Notes: generated by a model not told the origin, from the sequence alone. Counted from the stretch's first letter, positions 15,349-25,385 are shown. The stretch: 64,000 nt of DNA from Vibrio algicola (GCF_009601765.2 NZ_CP045699.1:496001-560000), one strand, 5' to 3'. A program made the numbers and translations.

Positions 15349-16485
15349 TTACTTCATTGCATGGAATTCTTTTTTATAGCGTGTCACTTTTTCTAAGTAA
15401 TGTCTCGACTCTGCATTCGGGTGTTTTTTCGTCAATGCCCAGTAAACTTGACTCGGTTGATTATGGTTAATGCTATTAATGGCACTGGTTTTCCCGCCAC
15501 CAAAAGTATTAAACACACCACCTGCGCCACCGTTATAAGCTGAAATCATACTGTACTGTAATGAAGTCGGGTTACTAATCCCTTTCAAGTAACGCTTTTC
15601 AAGAAGGTAGAAGTAAGCGGTACCGGTATCAATATTATTGGCTGGATTGTATAAATATTCTGGACTTGGCATACCAGATTTGCCTTTTACAATATTGAAA
15701 ACATCGTGTCCGGCGGTTCTTGGAATAATCTGCATCAAACCATAAGCCTTAGCCCAACTCACTGCATACGGATTAAAGTTACTTTCGGTTTTGATGATGG
15801 CGTAAATTAAATCTTCAGGAATATCGTATTTTTTCGACGCCTTACGCACGATGTCAGCATATTGATAACTGCGTAACTTGGAGTGATTTTTTACCATTGG
15901 AATGGTGACGTAATAAGAGGTTTTAAAATCAACTTGGCGTTTTTGTAATTTATGGGCAATCAAATAGTCGGCAAACTGACTGGCTCGCCATGACCATTCT
16001 ATTGATTTTCCGTTTTGATCTACTACTTGACCGGCAAGAAAAGGTTTGCCCCCTAATGCGATCTCTTTAGATGAGAATAGATCGACATTACCTGGCTTGT
16101 CTGGGGTTAGCAGTGTGGTCACAATCGCGTGGCGTAAGTGTTGCTTGGGATCGGTTGATGCAATGGTCTCGATGGTGACGGTGCCGTTATCGAAATCAAT
16201 ATTTGAGCGGTTTAAGTAATCATCGGTATATTTGACGTAATTTTTAGCCCCAGCCATTTTAATATCATCATTACCCCAGCGTTTGGCGATATCGCCTGAG
16301 AACTGGGTCATTAAATTATCTAATGCATCGGTATCTTTTTGATACTGACCGGGTAATGGAGCAAGGTTTTTAGCAAAGCGATTTGAGGGGGTGTAATCCA
16401 CATCGTACATCCCTTCAACAAACTCACGGCTACAACCAGATAAAATCAGGCAGACTAAGATGAATAACGACGTTTTAATATTCAT
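15349..16485 (-). CDS. mltC: Membrane-bound lytic murein transglycosylase C
   Basis: A 378-residue lipoprotein with lipobox LSGC (Cys18), so it is anchored in the outer membrane facing the periplasm. The C-terminal half holds the SLT/lysozyme-like fold: catalytic Glu in IIKTESNFNPYA, then AYGLMQIIPRTAG and MISAYNGGAGGV. It cleaves peptidoglycan strands with 1,6-anhydro ring formation. An N-terminal DUF3393-type domain precedes it. It is the last gene of mutY-yggX-mltC, the order found in E. coli. Confidence 0.96.
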   Translation of the reverse strand: MNIKTSLFILVCLILSGCSREFVEGMYDVDYTPSNRFAKNLAPLPGQYQKDTDALDNLMTQFSGDIAKRWGNDDIKMAGAKNYVKYTDDYLNRSNIDFDNGTVTIETIASTDPKQHLRHAIVTTLLTPDKPGNVDLFSSKEIALGGKPFLAGQVVDQNGKSIEWSWRASQFADYLIAHKLQKRQVDFKTSYYVTIPMVKNHSKLRSYQYADIVRKASKKYDIPEDLIYAIIKTESNFNPYAVSWAKAYGLMQIIPRTAGHDVFNIVKGKSGMPSPEYLYNPANNIDTGTAYFYLLEKRYLKGISNPTSLQYSMISAYNGGAGGVFNTFGGGKTSAINSINHNQPSQVYWALTKKHPNAESRHYLEKVTRYKKEFHAMK

Positions 16486-16588
16486 TGTATTTTTAATTTT
16501 ATGATTTTAAATGGATGCGGGCGGTATAAGCGAAAATGAGGCGATAACTTTTGCCTCATCATTATTTGCCTTACTTAATATTTATCAG

Positions 16589-16861
16589 CTATTCGCTTGG
16601 TGGCGTGTAACCTTCAATGATGATGTCTTTACCTTCAAACAAGAAATTCACCATTTCAGTTTCAAGTAATTTACGATGTTCAGGATCCATCATGTTCAAT
16701 TTCTTTTCATTGATCAGCATGGTTTGCTTATGTTGCCATTGTCCCCACGCTTCTTTACTGATGTTATCAAAAATACGTTTACCTAAATCACCAGGATACA
16801 ATTGAAAATCTAGACCATCAGCGTCTTTTTTTAAGAAACTACAAAATACAGTGCGGCTCAT
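16589..16861 (-). CDS. yggX: Probable Fe(2+)-trafficking protein YggX
   Basis: A 90-residue protein matching YggX throughout: [18 protein letters not shown] with the conserved Cys7, [17 protein letters not shown], and [15 protein letters not shown]. It is a small cytoplasmic protein linked to iron handling and protection of Fe-S enzymes. Its place directly after mutY, which carries a 4Fe-4S cluster, is conserved and makes functional sense. The gap to mutY is 60 bp and to mltC about 100 bp, consistent with one operon. Confidence 0.95.
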   Translation of the reverse strand: MSRTVFCSFLKKDADGLDFQLYPGDLGKRIFDNISKEAWGQWQHKQTMLINEKKLNMMDPEHRKLLETEMVNFLFEGKDIIIEGYTPPSE

Positions 16862-16921
16862 AATGAGTCCTCTTGAATAGAATAAAGGGGGCGCTCGCTT
16901 AATGACATAACCATCTTAAAT

Positions 16922-18001
16922 TCAAAAGATAGCGGTGTTACATTCAAAAGAAAGTAGATGCAGCAGTTGCTTGACTGGTGCCGCTAAACCGATCTCTTGC
17001 ACGGGAGCATTATTTTGTTGTGGTAAGTTATACCAAAGACCTTGCTTATCTTCCATCACCAAACTCGGTTCACGGGTTAAATTAATCAAGATAGGAGTAA
17101 TATCGAGGTGATAATGACTAAAAGTATGACGAAATGCGGTAAGTACTTGCTTACTGTTAATCATAGGTTCTGTAATAGAACGCAAGTCTAATTGATGTTC
17201 AACCTCGGCAGTGTCATGTTGAGGGAAACAAAATAATCCGCCCCAAATACCAGATTGTGGCCTTTGTTCCAGCCATACCTTTCCTTGGTAATGCAACATT
17301 ACAAACCAAGTTTCTTTGATTGGTTTGACTTTTTTAGGTTTTTTACCCGGAAAGTCAGTTTGGCGTAATTGAGCTTTGGCTTGACACATATTAGCCACAG
17401 GGCATAAGTCACACTTAGGCTTAGAGCGAGTACACACTATCGCGCCCATATCCATCATGGCTTGATTGTATTTGTCGACATCTAATGCTGGCGTGTGTTG
17501 CTCCGCTATTTGCCATAATTGATTCTCAACTATTTTTTGCCCTGGCCAACCTTCAATCGCAAAACAACGCGCTAAGGTGCGTTTTACATTACCGTCTAAA
17601 ATTGCGTGGGGCTGCTTATAAACGGAAGATAAGATAGCTGCCGCAGTCGAACGACCAATACCGGGTAGGGCATTCATTTGCTCAATATCGAGTGGGAATT
17701 CGCCTTGATATTGCTGTTGTACCATCTTTGCCGCTTTATGTAAGTTGCGCGCGCGAGCGTAATAACCCAGACCAGTCCAAAGGTGCAATACTTCATCTTG
17801 ATGGGCGTTGGCTAAATCGTTTACTGTTGGGAAGCGCTCGAGAAAGCGATGAAAGTAGGGAATAACCGTAGTCACTTGAGTTTGTTGCAACATGATTTCC
17901 GATAACCAGACCTTATAAGCGGTTTTGTGTTGTTGCCAAGGTAGGGTTTTACGGCCATAGTTTTCATACCACTGCAAAATGGCTTGGGAGAATTGGGTCA
18001 C
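16922..18001 (-). CDS. mutY: Adenine DNA glycosylase MutY
   Basis: A 359-residue base-excision enzyme that removes A opposite 8-oxoguanine. The catalytic Glu lies in [10 protein letters not shown] (near residue 37), the helix-hairpin-helix is [12 protein letters not shown], and the catalytic Asp is in ILDGNVKR near 138. The 4Fe-4S cluster loop has the exact C-x6-C-x2-C-x5-C spacing ([17 protein letters not shown]). A C-terminal NUDIX-like domain for oxoG recognition ([19 protein letters not shown]) completes it. It is divergent from trmB. Confidence 0.97.
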   Translation of the reverse strand: MTQFSQAILQWYENYGRKTLPWQQHKTAYKVWLSEIMLQQTQVTTVIPYFHRFLERFPTVNDLANAHQDEVLHLWTGLGYYARARNLHKAAKMVQQQYQGEFPLDIEQMNALPGIGRSTAAAILSSVYKQPHAILDGNVKRTLARCFAIEGWPGQKIVENQLWQIAEQHTPALDVDKYNQAMMDMGAIVCTRSKPKCDLCPVANMCQAKAQLRQTDFPGKKPKKVKPIKETWFVMLHYQGKVWLEQRPQSGIWGGLFCFPQHDTAEVEHQLDLRSITEPMINSKQVLTAFRHTFSHYHLDITPILINLTREPSLVMEDKQGLWYNLPQQNNAPVQEIGLAAPVKQLLHLLSFECNTAIF

Positions 18002-18226
18002 AACATGCTCTATATGGTTTTATTCTTGAGCGCCGATTGCATCATACCTAGGTTATTAAGTAAACCGGATGTAAATAAAATCACCAATATTGTGGATAAA
18101 AGCTTGCACCTTGGGCGTATCTTGGGATAATTCGCCACTTATATTCTTGATACTTGCCGCGGCAACGCCAATTATCTTGAATCATCTTTTATTCTCTTTT
18201 TTAAACTTAAACCTTCAGGCGAAATC

Positions 18227-18946
18227 ATGACAGAAGTAACCAAACCCCAATTAACCGAAGATGGCAAAATTGTAAGACGAATTCGCAGTTTTGTTCGCCG
18301 TGAAGGGCGCTTAACCAAAGGTCAAGAAAACGCGATTAATGATTGCTGGCCAACTATGGGCATCGACTTTATCGAGCAACGTCTTGATTGGAATGAAGTG
18401 TTTGGCAACAATAACCCTGTTGTGCTTGAAATCGGTTTTGGTATGGGCGCATCATTGGTTGAAATGGCAAAAAATGCCCCTGAGAAAAACTTCTTAGGTA
18501 TTGAAGTGCACAGCCCTGGTGTTGGCGCTTGTTTAGCTTCTGCGCAAGAAGCCGGCGTCACCAATTTACGCGTGATGTGCCATGATGCAGTCGAAGTGTT
18601 TGAACACATGATCCCTGATAATAGCGTGCTAACCTTGCAGCTATTCTTCCCAGATCCTTGGCATAAAGCGCGTCATCATAAACGTCGCATCGTTCAATTA
18701 AGCTTTGCTGAGATGATCCGCAATAAGCTAGTGTTGAATGAAGGCATTTTCCATATGGCGACAGATTGGGAAAATTACGCCGAACACATGGTTGAAGTGA
18801 TGAACGCGGCGCCAGGTTTTGAAAATATCGCGAGCGATGGTGATTTTATTGCTCGTCCAGATGAGCGACCACTGACTAAGTTTGAAGCTCGCGGCCATCG
18901 TTTAGGTCACGGCGTGTGGGATATTAAATACCGTCACACGGCTTAA
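18227..18946 (+). CDS. trmB: tRNA (guanine-N7-)-methyltransferase
   Basis: A 239-residue SAM-dependent methyltransferase for m7G46 of tRNA. SAM-binding motif [15 protein letters not shown] is near residue 67, followed by [12 protein letters not shown]. The family signature [17 protein letters not shown] is near 140, and [16 protein letters not shown] is at the C-terminus. It is divergent from mutY, as in other gammaproteobacteria, with a rho-independent terminator 45 bp downstream. Confidence 0.97.
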   Translation: MTEVTKPQLTEDGKIVRRIRSFVRREGRLTKGQENAINDCWPTMGIDFIEQRLDWNEVFGNNNPVVLEIGFGMGASLVEMAKNAPEKNFLGIEVHSPGVGACLASAQEAGVTNLRVMCHDAVEVFEHMIPDNSVLTLQLFFPDPWHKARHHKRRIVQLSFAEMIRNKLVLNEGIFHMATDWENYAEHMVEVMNAAPGFENIASDGDFIARPDERPLTKFEARGHRLGHGVWDIKYRHTA

Positions 18947-18990
18947 TGGCTTATTGATATCAGTTAGTTGAAGTCATATAGAATAAAACC

Positions 18991-19019
18991 AAAAGCCAGC
19001 CTCTAATGCTGGCTTTTTT
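18991..19019 (+). terminator. Terminator after trmB
   Basis: AAAAGCCAGC and GCTGGCTTTT around a 7-nt loop, ending in T6. It lies between trmB and the glutaminase gene, so the latter has its own promoter or relies on read-through. Confidence 0.9.
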
Positions 19020-19038
19020 GCCCTTAAAGGAGAGTTCC

Positions 19039-19962
19039 ATGCCTCAAGCCACCCCTGAATTATTATCAAATATTCTCTATCAAGTTCGTCCTCTTATTGG
19101 CAAGGGAAAGGTCGCCAATTACATCCCTGCGTTGGCTTGTATTCCCAATGATAAGCTTGGTATTGCTATCTATACCAACGATGGAGAAGTGATCAAAGCT
19201 GGTGATGCCGATGAAGCTTTCTCGATTCAATCGATTTCTAAAGCGCTGAGCTTGACGCTTGCCATGCAGTTATATCAGCCAGAAGAGATCTGGTCACGAG
19301 TAGGAAAAGAGCCATCGGGGCAGGCGTTTAATTCGATGATCCAGCTTGAAGTTGAGCAAGGTATTCCGCGCAATCCGTTTATTAATGCTGGCGCGATTGT
19401 GGTGGCGGATATGCTGCAAACCCGTCTTGCCGCGCCGCGTCAGCGCTTATTGGATTTTACCCGTAAGCTGTGCGGTGATACTGATATTGTGTACGACAAA
19501 GTCGTGGCGTTCTCTGAAATGCAGCACAGTGATCGTAATGCGGCAATCGCCTATTTAATGCGTTCATTTGGTAATTTTGATAATGAAGTGATCCCTGTAC
19601 TCAATAATTATTTTCATGCCTGTGCGTTAAAAATGAGTTGTGTCGATTTAGCCAAAACTTTTAGTTATCTAGCCAATAAAGGTCAATCGGTACAAACCGG
19701 TAAACAAATTATTCAACCCAATCAAACCAAACGCTTAAATGCACTATTAGCCACTTGTGGTTTATACGATGGCGCAGGTGAATTTGCTTTTCGGGTTGGC
19801 ATGCCGGGTAAATCGGGTGTAGGCGGTGGGATCGTTGCGGTGATCCCTGGCGAAATGAGTATCGCAGTTTGGTCACCAGAGTTGGATAAATCCGGTAATT
19901 CACTGGCAGGAACCGCGGCTTTAGAAATGTTATCAAACCAATTAGGTCGTTCAATTTTTTAG
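19039..19962 (+). CDS. glsB: Glutaminase (beta-lactamase-like fold)
   Basis: A 307-residue glutaminase that hydrolyses L-glutamine to glutamate and ammonia. Family signatures: [12 protein letters not shown] containing the catalytic Ser-x-x-Lys, [20 protein letters not shown], and [14 protein letters not shown] near the C-terminus. The start MPQATPELL follows a strong AAAGGAGAG. A longer in-frame form would begin inside the trmB terminator hairpin and is rejected. The plain glutaminase domain has no ankyrin or STAS extension. The glsA/glsB paralogue choice is uncertain; GlsB-like length is the reason for the symbol. Confidence 0.92.
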   Translation: MPQATPELLSNILYQVRPLIGKGKVANYIPALACIPNDKLGIAIYTNDGEVIKAGDADEAFSIQSISKALSLTLAMQLYQPEEIWSRVGKEPSGQAFNSMIQLEVEQGIPRNPFINAGAIVVADMLQTRLAAPRQRLLDFTRKLCGDTDIVYDKVVAFSEMQHSDRNAAIAYLMRSFGNFDNEVIPVLNNYFHACALKMSCVDLAKTFSYLANKGQSVQTGKQIIQPNQTKRLNALLATCGLYDGAGEFAFRVGMPGKSGVGGGIVAVIPGEMSIAVWSPELDKSGNSLAGTAALEMLSNQLGRSIF

Positions 19963-19986
19963 ATAGCGATTCTCTTTAATTTAAAT

Positions 19987-20030
19987 AGCGCTGGATCTCT
20001 TTATCTTAAACCAAGAGATTCAGTGCTTTT
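19987..20030 (+). terminator. Terminator after glutaminase
   Basis: AGCGCTGGATCTCT pairs with AGAGATTCAGTGCT with G-U wobbles, followed by T6. Its last bases touch the stop codon of the convergent hemW. Confidence 0.8.
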
Positions 20031-21212
20031 TTATTCTTCATCTTCTACAAACAGCGCAACTAAGTCATTAAAGAAAAGCTTTCCTTTTTGAGTCACTTGC
20101 CAGTCCGTGTCGGTTTGAGTTAGATAACCTTGCTCAATGGCTGTGGATATGTCGCTTTCAATCTCCGCCAGTGCCATTCCGGTGCGTGCAATAAATTCGG
20201 CTTTCGGGCAACTTTCAATTAAGCGAAAACGATTCATAAAATATTCGAACGGGCGATCAACGGGCTCGACCAAAATTTCAGTGTCTCGGTAAGGTTTCAC
20301 TAAGTTTTGATAAGCCGCTAAATAGCCTTTTGGGTGTTTAATTTTGGTGGTGCGAATAATGCGTCCATCGGCAAAACTGAGTTTACCGTGCGAGCCACAA
20401 CCAATACCAAGGTAGTCACCAAAGTGCCAATAATTTAAGTTATGACGGCATTGATAGCCAGGCTTGCTGTAGCCTGATATTTCATATTGAACATAACCGG
20501 CATTAGTTAAGCGCTGGTGGCCTTGTTCAAAAATATCCCATAAATCATCATCATCGGGCAATGTTGGTGGCTTTGAATAAAACAAGGTGTTCGGTTCAAT
20601 CGTTAATTGGTACCAAGACAAATGATACGGATTGAGCTCAATCGCTTTGTCGAGATCATCTAAAGCTTGTTGCTGGCTTTGATTAGGAAGGCCATGCATT
20701 AAATCGAGGTTAAAACTGTTTAAGCCAATTTTATGCGCGAGATGCGCGGCATTGATCGCTTCTTGCTTACCATGAATTCGACCTAAAGCTTGCAGTTTTT
20801 CATCTTCGAAACTTTGCACCCCAATTGATATCCGATTCACCCCTTGTAACTGAAATTGAGCAAAACGCTCAGCTTCAATCGTGCCGGGGTTGGCTTCCAT
20901 AGTGATCTCTATATTATCTTCAAAACCGATCTGTGCTTCGATCCCTTGTAATAATCGGCCGATGCCTGGTGGCGAGATCAGACTTGGCGTGCCGCCTCCA
21001 ATAAATATTGAATGCAACCGTCGCGGCGCAGTCGATGCTTGCGCTAATTGATAATGCTCAATATCGAGCTGTAAATCTTCTAATAAGGCGTCGATGTACT
21101 GACTTTCTGGGATCTCACCTTTTTGGGCGTGAGAGTTAAAGTCGCAATATGGGCATTTTTGTACACACCAAGGAATGTGGACATATAAGCTCAATGGAGG
21201 AGGTGTTAGCAC
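20031..21212 (-). CDS. hemW: Radical SAM heme chaperone HemW
   Basis: A 393-residue radical SAM protein of the HemN-like family with a GTG start. The cluster motif CVQKCPYCDF (C-x3-C-x2-C) is at about residues 16-23, followed by GGGTPSLI and NLDLMHGLPNQS. It lacks the extra N-terminal stretch of true coproporphyrinogen dehydrogenase HemN, which favours HemW, a heme-binding chaperone for respiratory enzymes. It lies downstream of rdgB on the same strand, as in E. coli. A perfect 13-bp stem-loop sits 23-59 bp before its start. Confidence 0.94.
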   Translation of the reverse strand: MLTPPPLSLYVHIPWCVQKCPYCDFNSHAQKGEIPESQYIDALLEDLQLDIEHYQLAQASTAPRRLHSIFIGGGTPSLISPPGIGRLLQGIEAQIGFEDNIEITMEANPGTIEAERFAQFQLQGVNRISIGVQSFEDEKLQALGRIHGKQEAINAAHLAHKIGLNSFNLDLMHGLPNQSQQQALDDLDKAIELNPYHLSWYQLTIEPNTLFYSKPPTLPDDDDLWDIFEQGHQRLTNAGYVQYEISGYSKPGYQCRHNLNYWHFGDYLGIGCGSHGKLSFADGRIIRTTKIKHPKGYLAAYQNLVKPYRDTEILVEPVDRPFEYFMNRFRLIESCPKAEFIARTGMALAEIESDISTAIEQGYLTQTDTDWQVTQKGKLFFNDLVALFVEDEE

Positions 21213-21234
21213 GTTGTCGCCTTAATTTGGGGTT

Positions 21235-21271
21235 ATTGACGTTGTCGTTTGTTTCTCTCGACAACGTCAAT
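21235..21271 (-). repeat. Perfect stem-loop in the hemW leader
   Basis: ATTGACGTTGTCG and CGACAACGTCAAT form a perfect 13-bp stem with an 11-nt loop. A third copy of ACGTTGTCG lies at 21211-21219, over the hemW start. There is no U-tract on either strand, so it looks like an operator or mRNA leader structure rather than a terminator. Confidence 0.6.
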
Positions 21272-21303
21272 GACTTTAGGATGTGTTGATTTGATAGAAG
21301 ATA

Positions 21304-21912
21304 TTATGAGTTAAAAAACGGCTGATCGGCCATTTGAGTAAAGAGTGATTTTAACGCTTTTCCGCGATGGGATAATTGTTTTTTACGCATAGGTTCAAGT
21401 TCGGCAGAGGAGCATTGATCCTCTGGCACCCAAAAGATTGGATCGTAGCCAAAGCCGTGTTCGCCCATCGCTTCAGTTAAGATTTTTCCTTCCCATACCC
21501 CATGACAAACCAACGGGGTTGGATCATCGGCATGTTTCATTACCACTAAGACACAATGAAAACGCGCACTGCGTTGCTGGGCGGGGACATCTTTCATCGC
21601 GGCTAATAGTTTTTCAAGGTTTTGCTGATCGCTGGCATCGGCTCCGGCATAACGGGCTGAATAAATACCTGGCGCCCCTTGTAGGTAATCAACTTCTAAG
21701 CCTGAGTCATCGGCAATCGCAGGTAAACCTGTTTCTTTGGCGGCATGACGCGCTTTGATAATGGCGTTTTCAATAAAAGTGGTGCCTGTCTCTTCCGCTT
21801 CGATAAGATTGAATTCGCTTTGAGCGTGTACATCAAATCCAAAGTCGGCTAATAAACTGGCCATTTCTTTCACTTTGCCTTGGTTGCCAGTGGCGAGTAC
21901 GAGTTTTTTCAT
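21304..21912 (-). CDS. rdgB: XTP/dITP diphosphatase (HAM1 family)
   Basis: A 202-residue nucleotide pool sanitation enzyme that hydrolyses ITP, dITP and XTP to monophosphates. Family marks are [11 protein letters not shown] at the N-terminus, [25 protein letters not shown] in the middle (general base Asp) and SHRGKAL near the C-terminus. The length is normal. It lies between the DUF4426 gene and hemW in the conserved yggT-yggU-rdgB-hemW order. Confidence 0.97.
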   Translation of the reverse strand: MKKLVLATGNQGKVKEMASLLADFGFDVHAQSEFNLIEAEETGTTFIENAIIKARHAAKETGLPAIADDSGLEVDYLQGAPGIYSARYAGADASDQQNLEKLLAAMKDVPAQQRSARFHCVLVVMKHADDPTPLVCHGVWEGKILTEAMGEHGFGYDPIFWVPEDQCSSAELEPMRKKQLSHRGKALKSLFTQMADQPFFNS

Positions 21913-22056
21913 GAGAGATCCTGCATCGTATTATTAAATTTGATGGAATAAATGTGGTGATTAAACGGGGTTAAGTATTTAACCGTTAATACCTAATTGT
22001 TAATATCTATGCCATCTGAGTCTGTTTTATCGACCATAGTGATGGCCAAATATGAT

Positions 22057-22130
22057 TATACCCGTCTTACTTGAAGCTGCAGCTTTGTTAGCTGCGCTAA
22101 CTCACTGCAACTTCAATTACTTTGGGTATA
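22057..22130. repeat. Short ERIC-type palindrome
   Basis: A 74-bp imperfect palindrome bounded by TATACCC and GGGTATA; GAAGCTGCAG and CTGCAACTTC are its inner arms, with TTAGCTGCGCTAA at the centre. It shares its arms with the full ERIC copy at 782-925 but lacks the middle section, as expected for an internally deleted ERIC. It ends three bases before the stop codon of the DUF4426 gene. Confidence 0.8.
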
Positions 22131-22133
22131 GAA

Positions 22134-22583
22134 TTACTCTTCCACATAAAATTTTTGCGTGAAGCTAATCGGGCCGCTGCCGGTAGCACCCGCATCAATA
22201 TTGATATTAAAGGTTAAGTTTTCTTGATCGGAAATGGCAAACTGCGCCAAGTAATAAATCGCCTTACCTTCTTTGATTTGTTTAAATTCAAGTGTCTTGG
22301 TTTGCCCAAGTAGGTTTTTAGCGCTGCCAGAAATTTTAGCATCGACGGCAGGTTTGCCCAGTTTAGATTTATCTAACACACTGATATTTAAAATTGCGGA
22401 GTGACCATTACGCTTGAGTTGATATTGAGTTGCCACATCGGCAGTGATCAAGCTCGAATTAAACGCAGAATAATGAATTTCGCTATTCTTGATGGTTTTA
22501 AATTGTTCGGCATGACTTGGAAGTGAAAACAAAGCGCATAAGGTTAATAGCATCCATTGGTGTAATAACATCCATTTTTTCAT
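22134..22583 (-). CDS. DUF4426 domain periplasmic protein
   Basis: A 149-residue protein with a signal peptide (MKKWMLLHQWMLLTLCALF, cleavage after SHA) followed by one compact beta-rich domain. EIHYSAFNSSLITADVATQY and the ending TFNINIDAGATGSGPISF match the DUF4426 family, which is common in Vibrio and relatives next to yggT/yggU. Function is unknown. GGAAAG precedes the chosen ATG; a longer in-frame start lacks a signal sequence. The stop codon abuts a short ERIC element. Confidence 0.85.
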   Translation of the reverse strand: MKKWMLLHQWMLLTLCALFSLPSHAEQFKTIKNSEIHYSAFNSSLITADVATQYQLKRNGHSAILNISVLDKSKLGKPAVDAKISGSAKNLLGQTKTLEFKQIKEGKAIYYLAQFAISDQENLTFNINIDAGATGSGPISFTQKFYVEE

Positions 22584-22606
22584 TGTGCTTTCCTTTGATT
22601 TCAAAT

Positions 22607-22924
22607 TTAAGACTCTTCTTGCTTGAGTAACTCGGCAATGGTGTCGGGTATAAGCTTTGGTGAGCATACTCGAACTTGTTTATGTCGACCGAGTTCACCT
22701 TTTTCGATACAAATCGAACCTTTTGATACTTTAAATTGCTTGGCTAAATACTTCGATAAGTGTGCGTTTGCTTTGCCATCAACCGGCGGCGCGGTGATGG
22801 CAATTTTTAATTCTTCCCCATGCAAGCCGACGATTTGATCGCGGCTGGCTTTGGGTTGAACGTAAATACGCACAATAAGGTCATCTTGTACGTAATAAAC
22901 GGCATTCACTATAGTTGATACCAA
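22607..22924 (-). CDS. yggU: YggU/DUF167 family protein
   Basis: A 105-residue protein with the full DUF167 core: [23 protein letters not shown] near the start, [23 protein letters not shown], then [14 protein letters not shown]. It is a small mixed alpha/beta protein of unknown role. It overlaps the end of yggT by 16 bp, so translation is probably coupled. It is part of the proC-yggT-yggU-rdgB-hemW cluster. Confidence 0.93.
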   Translation of the reverse strand: MVSTIVNAVYYVQDDLIVRIYVQPKASRDQIVGLHGEELKIAITAPPVDGKANAHLSKYLAKQFKVSKGSICIEKGELGRHKQVRVCSPKLIPDTIAELLKQEES

Positions 22925-23463
22925 ATAGCGCCAATAAGGTCGCCCATCAAGTAGTTAGCAAATTGCAGAACTAAGAACAATACCAGTAAGCTCAGATCAA
23001 AACCGCCCATAGGAGGAAGAATGCGGCGGATTGGTGCCAATAGTGGTTCGGTTAATTGCATCATCACATATTCAACTGGGCTGCGACCTTGGCTGACCCA
23101 GCTTAAAATTGCGCGCAATAATAAGATCCAGAATAATAATCCACCCACGGCTTTGACTAATGCGATAGCGCCGAAGATAAGGAAGCCAACATCAAACATA
23201 AATTGACCACTGCCAATCATGGTTAAAATTACAAATTTGAGGACGCTTAAAACATAGGCAAAGATCACCGTCGCTAAGTCTACATTACCAATCGATGGAA
23301 TAATGCGGCGCAGTGGGGCGATGATAGGTTGAGTCGCCTTGACGATTGATTGTGAGAACGGGTTATAAAAATCGGCGCGAGCCAGTTGTAGCCACACACG
23401 TAAGATCACCACCATGATATAAATATCAAAAGCCGTTGAGACTAAAAAGTTAACTGAGTTCAT
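22909..23463 (-). CDS. yggT: YggT family membrane protein
   Basis: A 184-residue integral membrane protein made of two related halves. Each has a helix pair around a basic stretch: [18 protein letters not shown] near residue 48 and [18 protein letters not shown] near 142. This duplicated YGGT domain is the family's hallmark. Some members have been linked to cation tolerance or, as YlmG, to division-plane organisation; the role here is unproven. It overlaps yggU and lies downstream of proC, the conserved order. Confidence 0.93.
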   Translation of the reverse strand: MNSVNFLVSTAFDIYIMVVILRVWLQLARADFYNPFSQSIVKATQPIIAPLRRIIPSIGNVDLATVIFAYVLSVLKFVILTMIGSGQFMFDVGFLIFGAIALVKAVGGLLFWILLLRAILSWVSQGRSPVEYVMMQLTEPLLAPIRRILPPMGGFDLSLLVLFLVLQFANYLMGDLIGAIWYQL

Positions 23464-23671
23464 TTATGTAAAACCTTGGTTGAGATTAAAATTAACAGCG
23501 AGATCACGGATAACTCCTTCGTCGTTTCCGAGATGACGCACTCTCTTTTTTCCTAGCTGATTTTGTTGTTGCTAAACCAGGATGAATATTTGAGCATTGT
23601 AAACAGAACGCCATCATCCGATACGCGAGTAGATAGGGGATCTCGCTTTTATCTGTTTTTCAATAACGATC

Positions 23672-24490
23672 TTAAATTTGTTTTTCCATTTCTTCAGCGC
23701 GACGGACTGCCGCTTGCATCGCTTTGGCCACAATGGTCGAAAGGTGACAGTCATTAAAGGTGCGCAGCGCTTCGGCCGTGGTGCCGCCTTTAGAGGTCAC
23801 TTGTTCGCGCAGGGTCGATAGTTCTAACTCAGGATTTGCCACCACCATTTCAGCGGCGCCCAATGCAGCTTGCTGTACTAAAAGGCGCGCGGTATCTTGA
23901 TCAAAACCTTGGGCAATCGCTTCTTGCTGCATCGCTTCCATAAACAAGAAGAAGTATGCCGGAGCGCTACCCGCAGCAGCAATAATATTATTAATACCAG
24001 ACTCTTGTTCTACCCAACAAATCTCACCCACCTTCGACATTAAATCGCCAGAAAATTGCTTATCGGCACTGGATACTTGCGGAGTAGCATAAAGACCACT
24101 CATACCTTTACCAACTAATGATGGTGTATTGGGCATCACTCGTACTAAATTAACGCTTTGACCAAGCATTTGATTTAATCGTTGCGCTGAAATGCCAGCA
24201 GCAATCGAGATTATCAGCTTGTTGCTTAAATTTATGCCGCTAAACGCAGCGCAAACATCGGCCATCATTTGTGGTTTTACCGCTAAAATAATCACATCTG
24301 CGGTTTCAACCGCGCTAATATTATCTGTCGTAGTATGAATACCATAACAATCGCTGAGATCGTTTAATTTAGCCTCATCACGGCCAGTAGCGGTAATGTT
24401 TTTGGCTTTGTAACCACTCGATAGCATACCGGCGAAAATAGAACGAGCCATGTTGCCCGAGCCAATAAAGCTAATTTTGCGTTGCTCCAT
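23672..24490 (-). CDS. proC: Pyrroline-5-carboxylate reductase
   Basis: A 272-residue enzyme that makes L-proline from pyrroline-5-carboxylate with NAD(P)H. Rossmann motif IGSGNMARSIFAGML is at residues 9-23, followed by VILAVKPQMM and VRVMPNTPSLVGKGMSG. The C-terminal dimer domain has the signature AAAGSAPAYFFLFMEAM and LREQVTSKGGTTAEAL. Normal length. It lies between yggS (upstream) and yggT on the same strand. Confidence 0.97.
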   Translation of the reverse strand: MEQRKISFIGSGNMARSIFAGMLSSGYKAKNITATGRDEAKLNDLSDCYGIHTTTDNISAVETADVIILAVKPQMMADVCAAFSGINLSNKLIISIAAGISAQRLNQMLGQSVNLVRVMPNTPSLVGKGMSGLYATPQVSSADKQFSGDLMSKVGEICWVEQESGINNIIAAAGSAPAYFFLFMEAMQQEAIAQGFDQDTARLLVQQAALGAAEMVVANPELELSTLREQVTSKGGTTAEALRTFNDCHLSTIVAKAMQAAVRRAEEMEKQI

Positions 24491-24648
24491 GTAAAATCAT
24501 CCTTTTTGCTGATAATGCTGTTCGGTTTATAACGGTAATTATGCCTGATAAATGCCATTTTTAGCGACTAATATTGTTACATTAAGCGAACCAATTATTT
24601 AAAGGCTAACCCATTATGTAGACGTTAGTTCATAATTTAGAAGCAGAC

Positions 24649-25359
24649 TCATTCTTTAGCCGTCGGGTAATGACGCTCACCAAAAATAGCGGTACCAATT
24701 CTGACCATAGTGCTGCCAGCTTCAATCGCCGCTTGCATATCACCGCTCATGCCCATTGATAAAGTATCGACTTGAGGGTAATGCTGCTGCAGTTGTAATT
24801 GCAGGTTTTTCAAATGCTCAAAAGCGGCCAATTGAGAAGCATAATCCGATACATTTTCAGGAATCGACATCAATCCTCTTAATGTGAGGTTAGGCAGGTC
24901 ATTTATCAACTGTGCTAGTGCAAAAGTTTGGGCATGGTCAATCCCTGATTTAGAGGCTTCACCACTGGTGTTGACTTGAATTAAGACTTGCAAAGGTGCG
25001 AGGTTGATTCGCTGATCGTTGAGACGCTGCGCTATTTTTTCACGGTCAATTGAGTGAACCCAATCAAAGTTTTCTGCGATGAGTCGAGTTTTATTGGATT
25101 GAATTGGTCCAATAAAGTGCCATTCAAGCTCAGTCTGGTTATAGTGCTCATTGAAGTGGTGAATTTTATCCACTCCCTCTTGAACATAGTTTTCGCCAAA
25201 CTGACGCTGCCCTGATGCAATTGCCTGTTCCAATGCTTCAATTGGTTTGGTTTTGCTGACCGCAAGCAATTGCACCGAATGTGGTTGGCGTGAGAATTTT
25301 TCTTCTGCGGTGCGTATTAGCCCTTTAATGTGTTCTATATTGTTTTGAATAGTAGACAT
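24649..25359 (-). CDS. yggS: PLP homeostasis protein YggS
   Basis: A 236-residue PLP-binding barrel protein of the YggS/PROSC family. The lysine that carries PLP lies in LLAVSKTKP near residue 37. FGENYVQEG and WHFIGPIQSNKTR follow, with LSMGMSGDMQAAIEAGSTMVRIG at the phosphate site. It has no known catalytic activity and buffers pyridoxal phosphate. It is divergent from pilT with only 26 bp between the start codons. Confidence 0.96.
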   Translation of the reverse strand: MSTIQNNIEHIKGLIRTAEEKFSRQPHSVQLLAVSKTKPIEALEQAIASGQRQFGENYVQEGVDKIHHFNEHYNQTELEWHFIGPIQSNKTRLIAENFDWVHSIDREKIAQRLNDQRINLAPLQVLIQVNTSGEASKSGIDHAQTFALAQLINDLPNLTLRGLMSIPENVSDYASQLAAFEHLKNLQLQLQQHYPQVDTLSMGMSGDMQAAIEAGSTMVRIGTAIFGERHYPTAKE

Positions 25360-25385
25360 AATTTTGGTTTCGGTAAGGAATAGTA

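Noticed and set aside
19006..19038. Longer N-terminus for the glutaminase
   Set aside because: It would start inside the trmB terminator hairpin, while a strong AAAGGAGAG precedes the shorter start.
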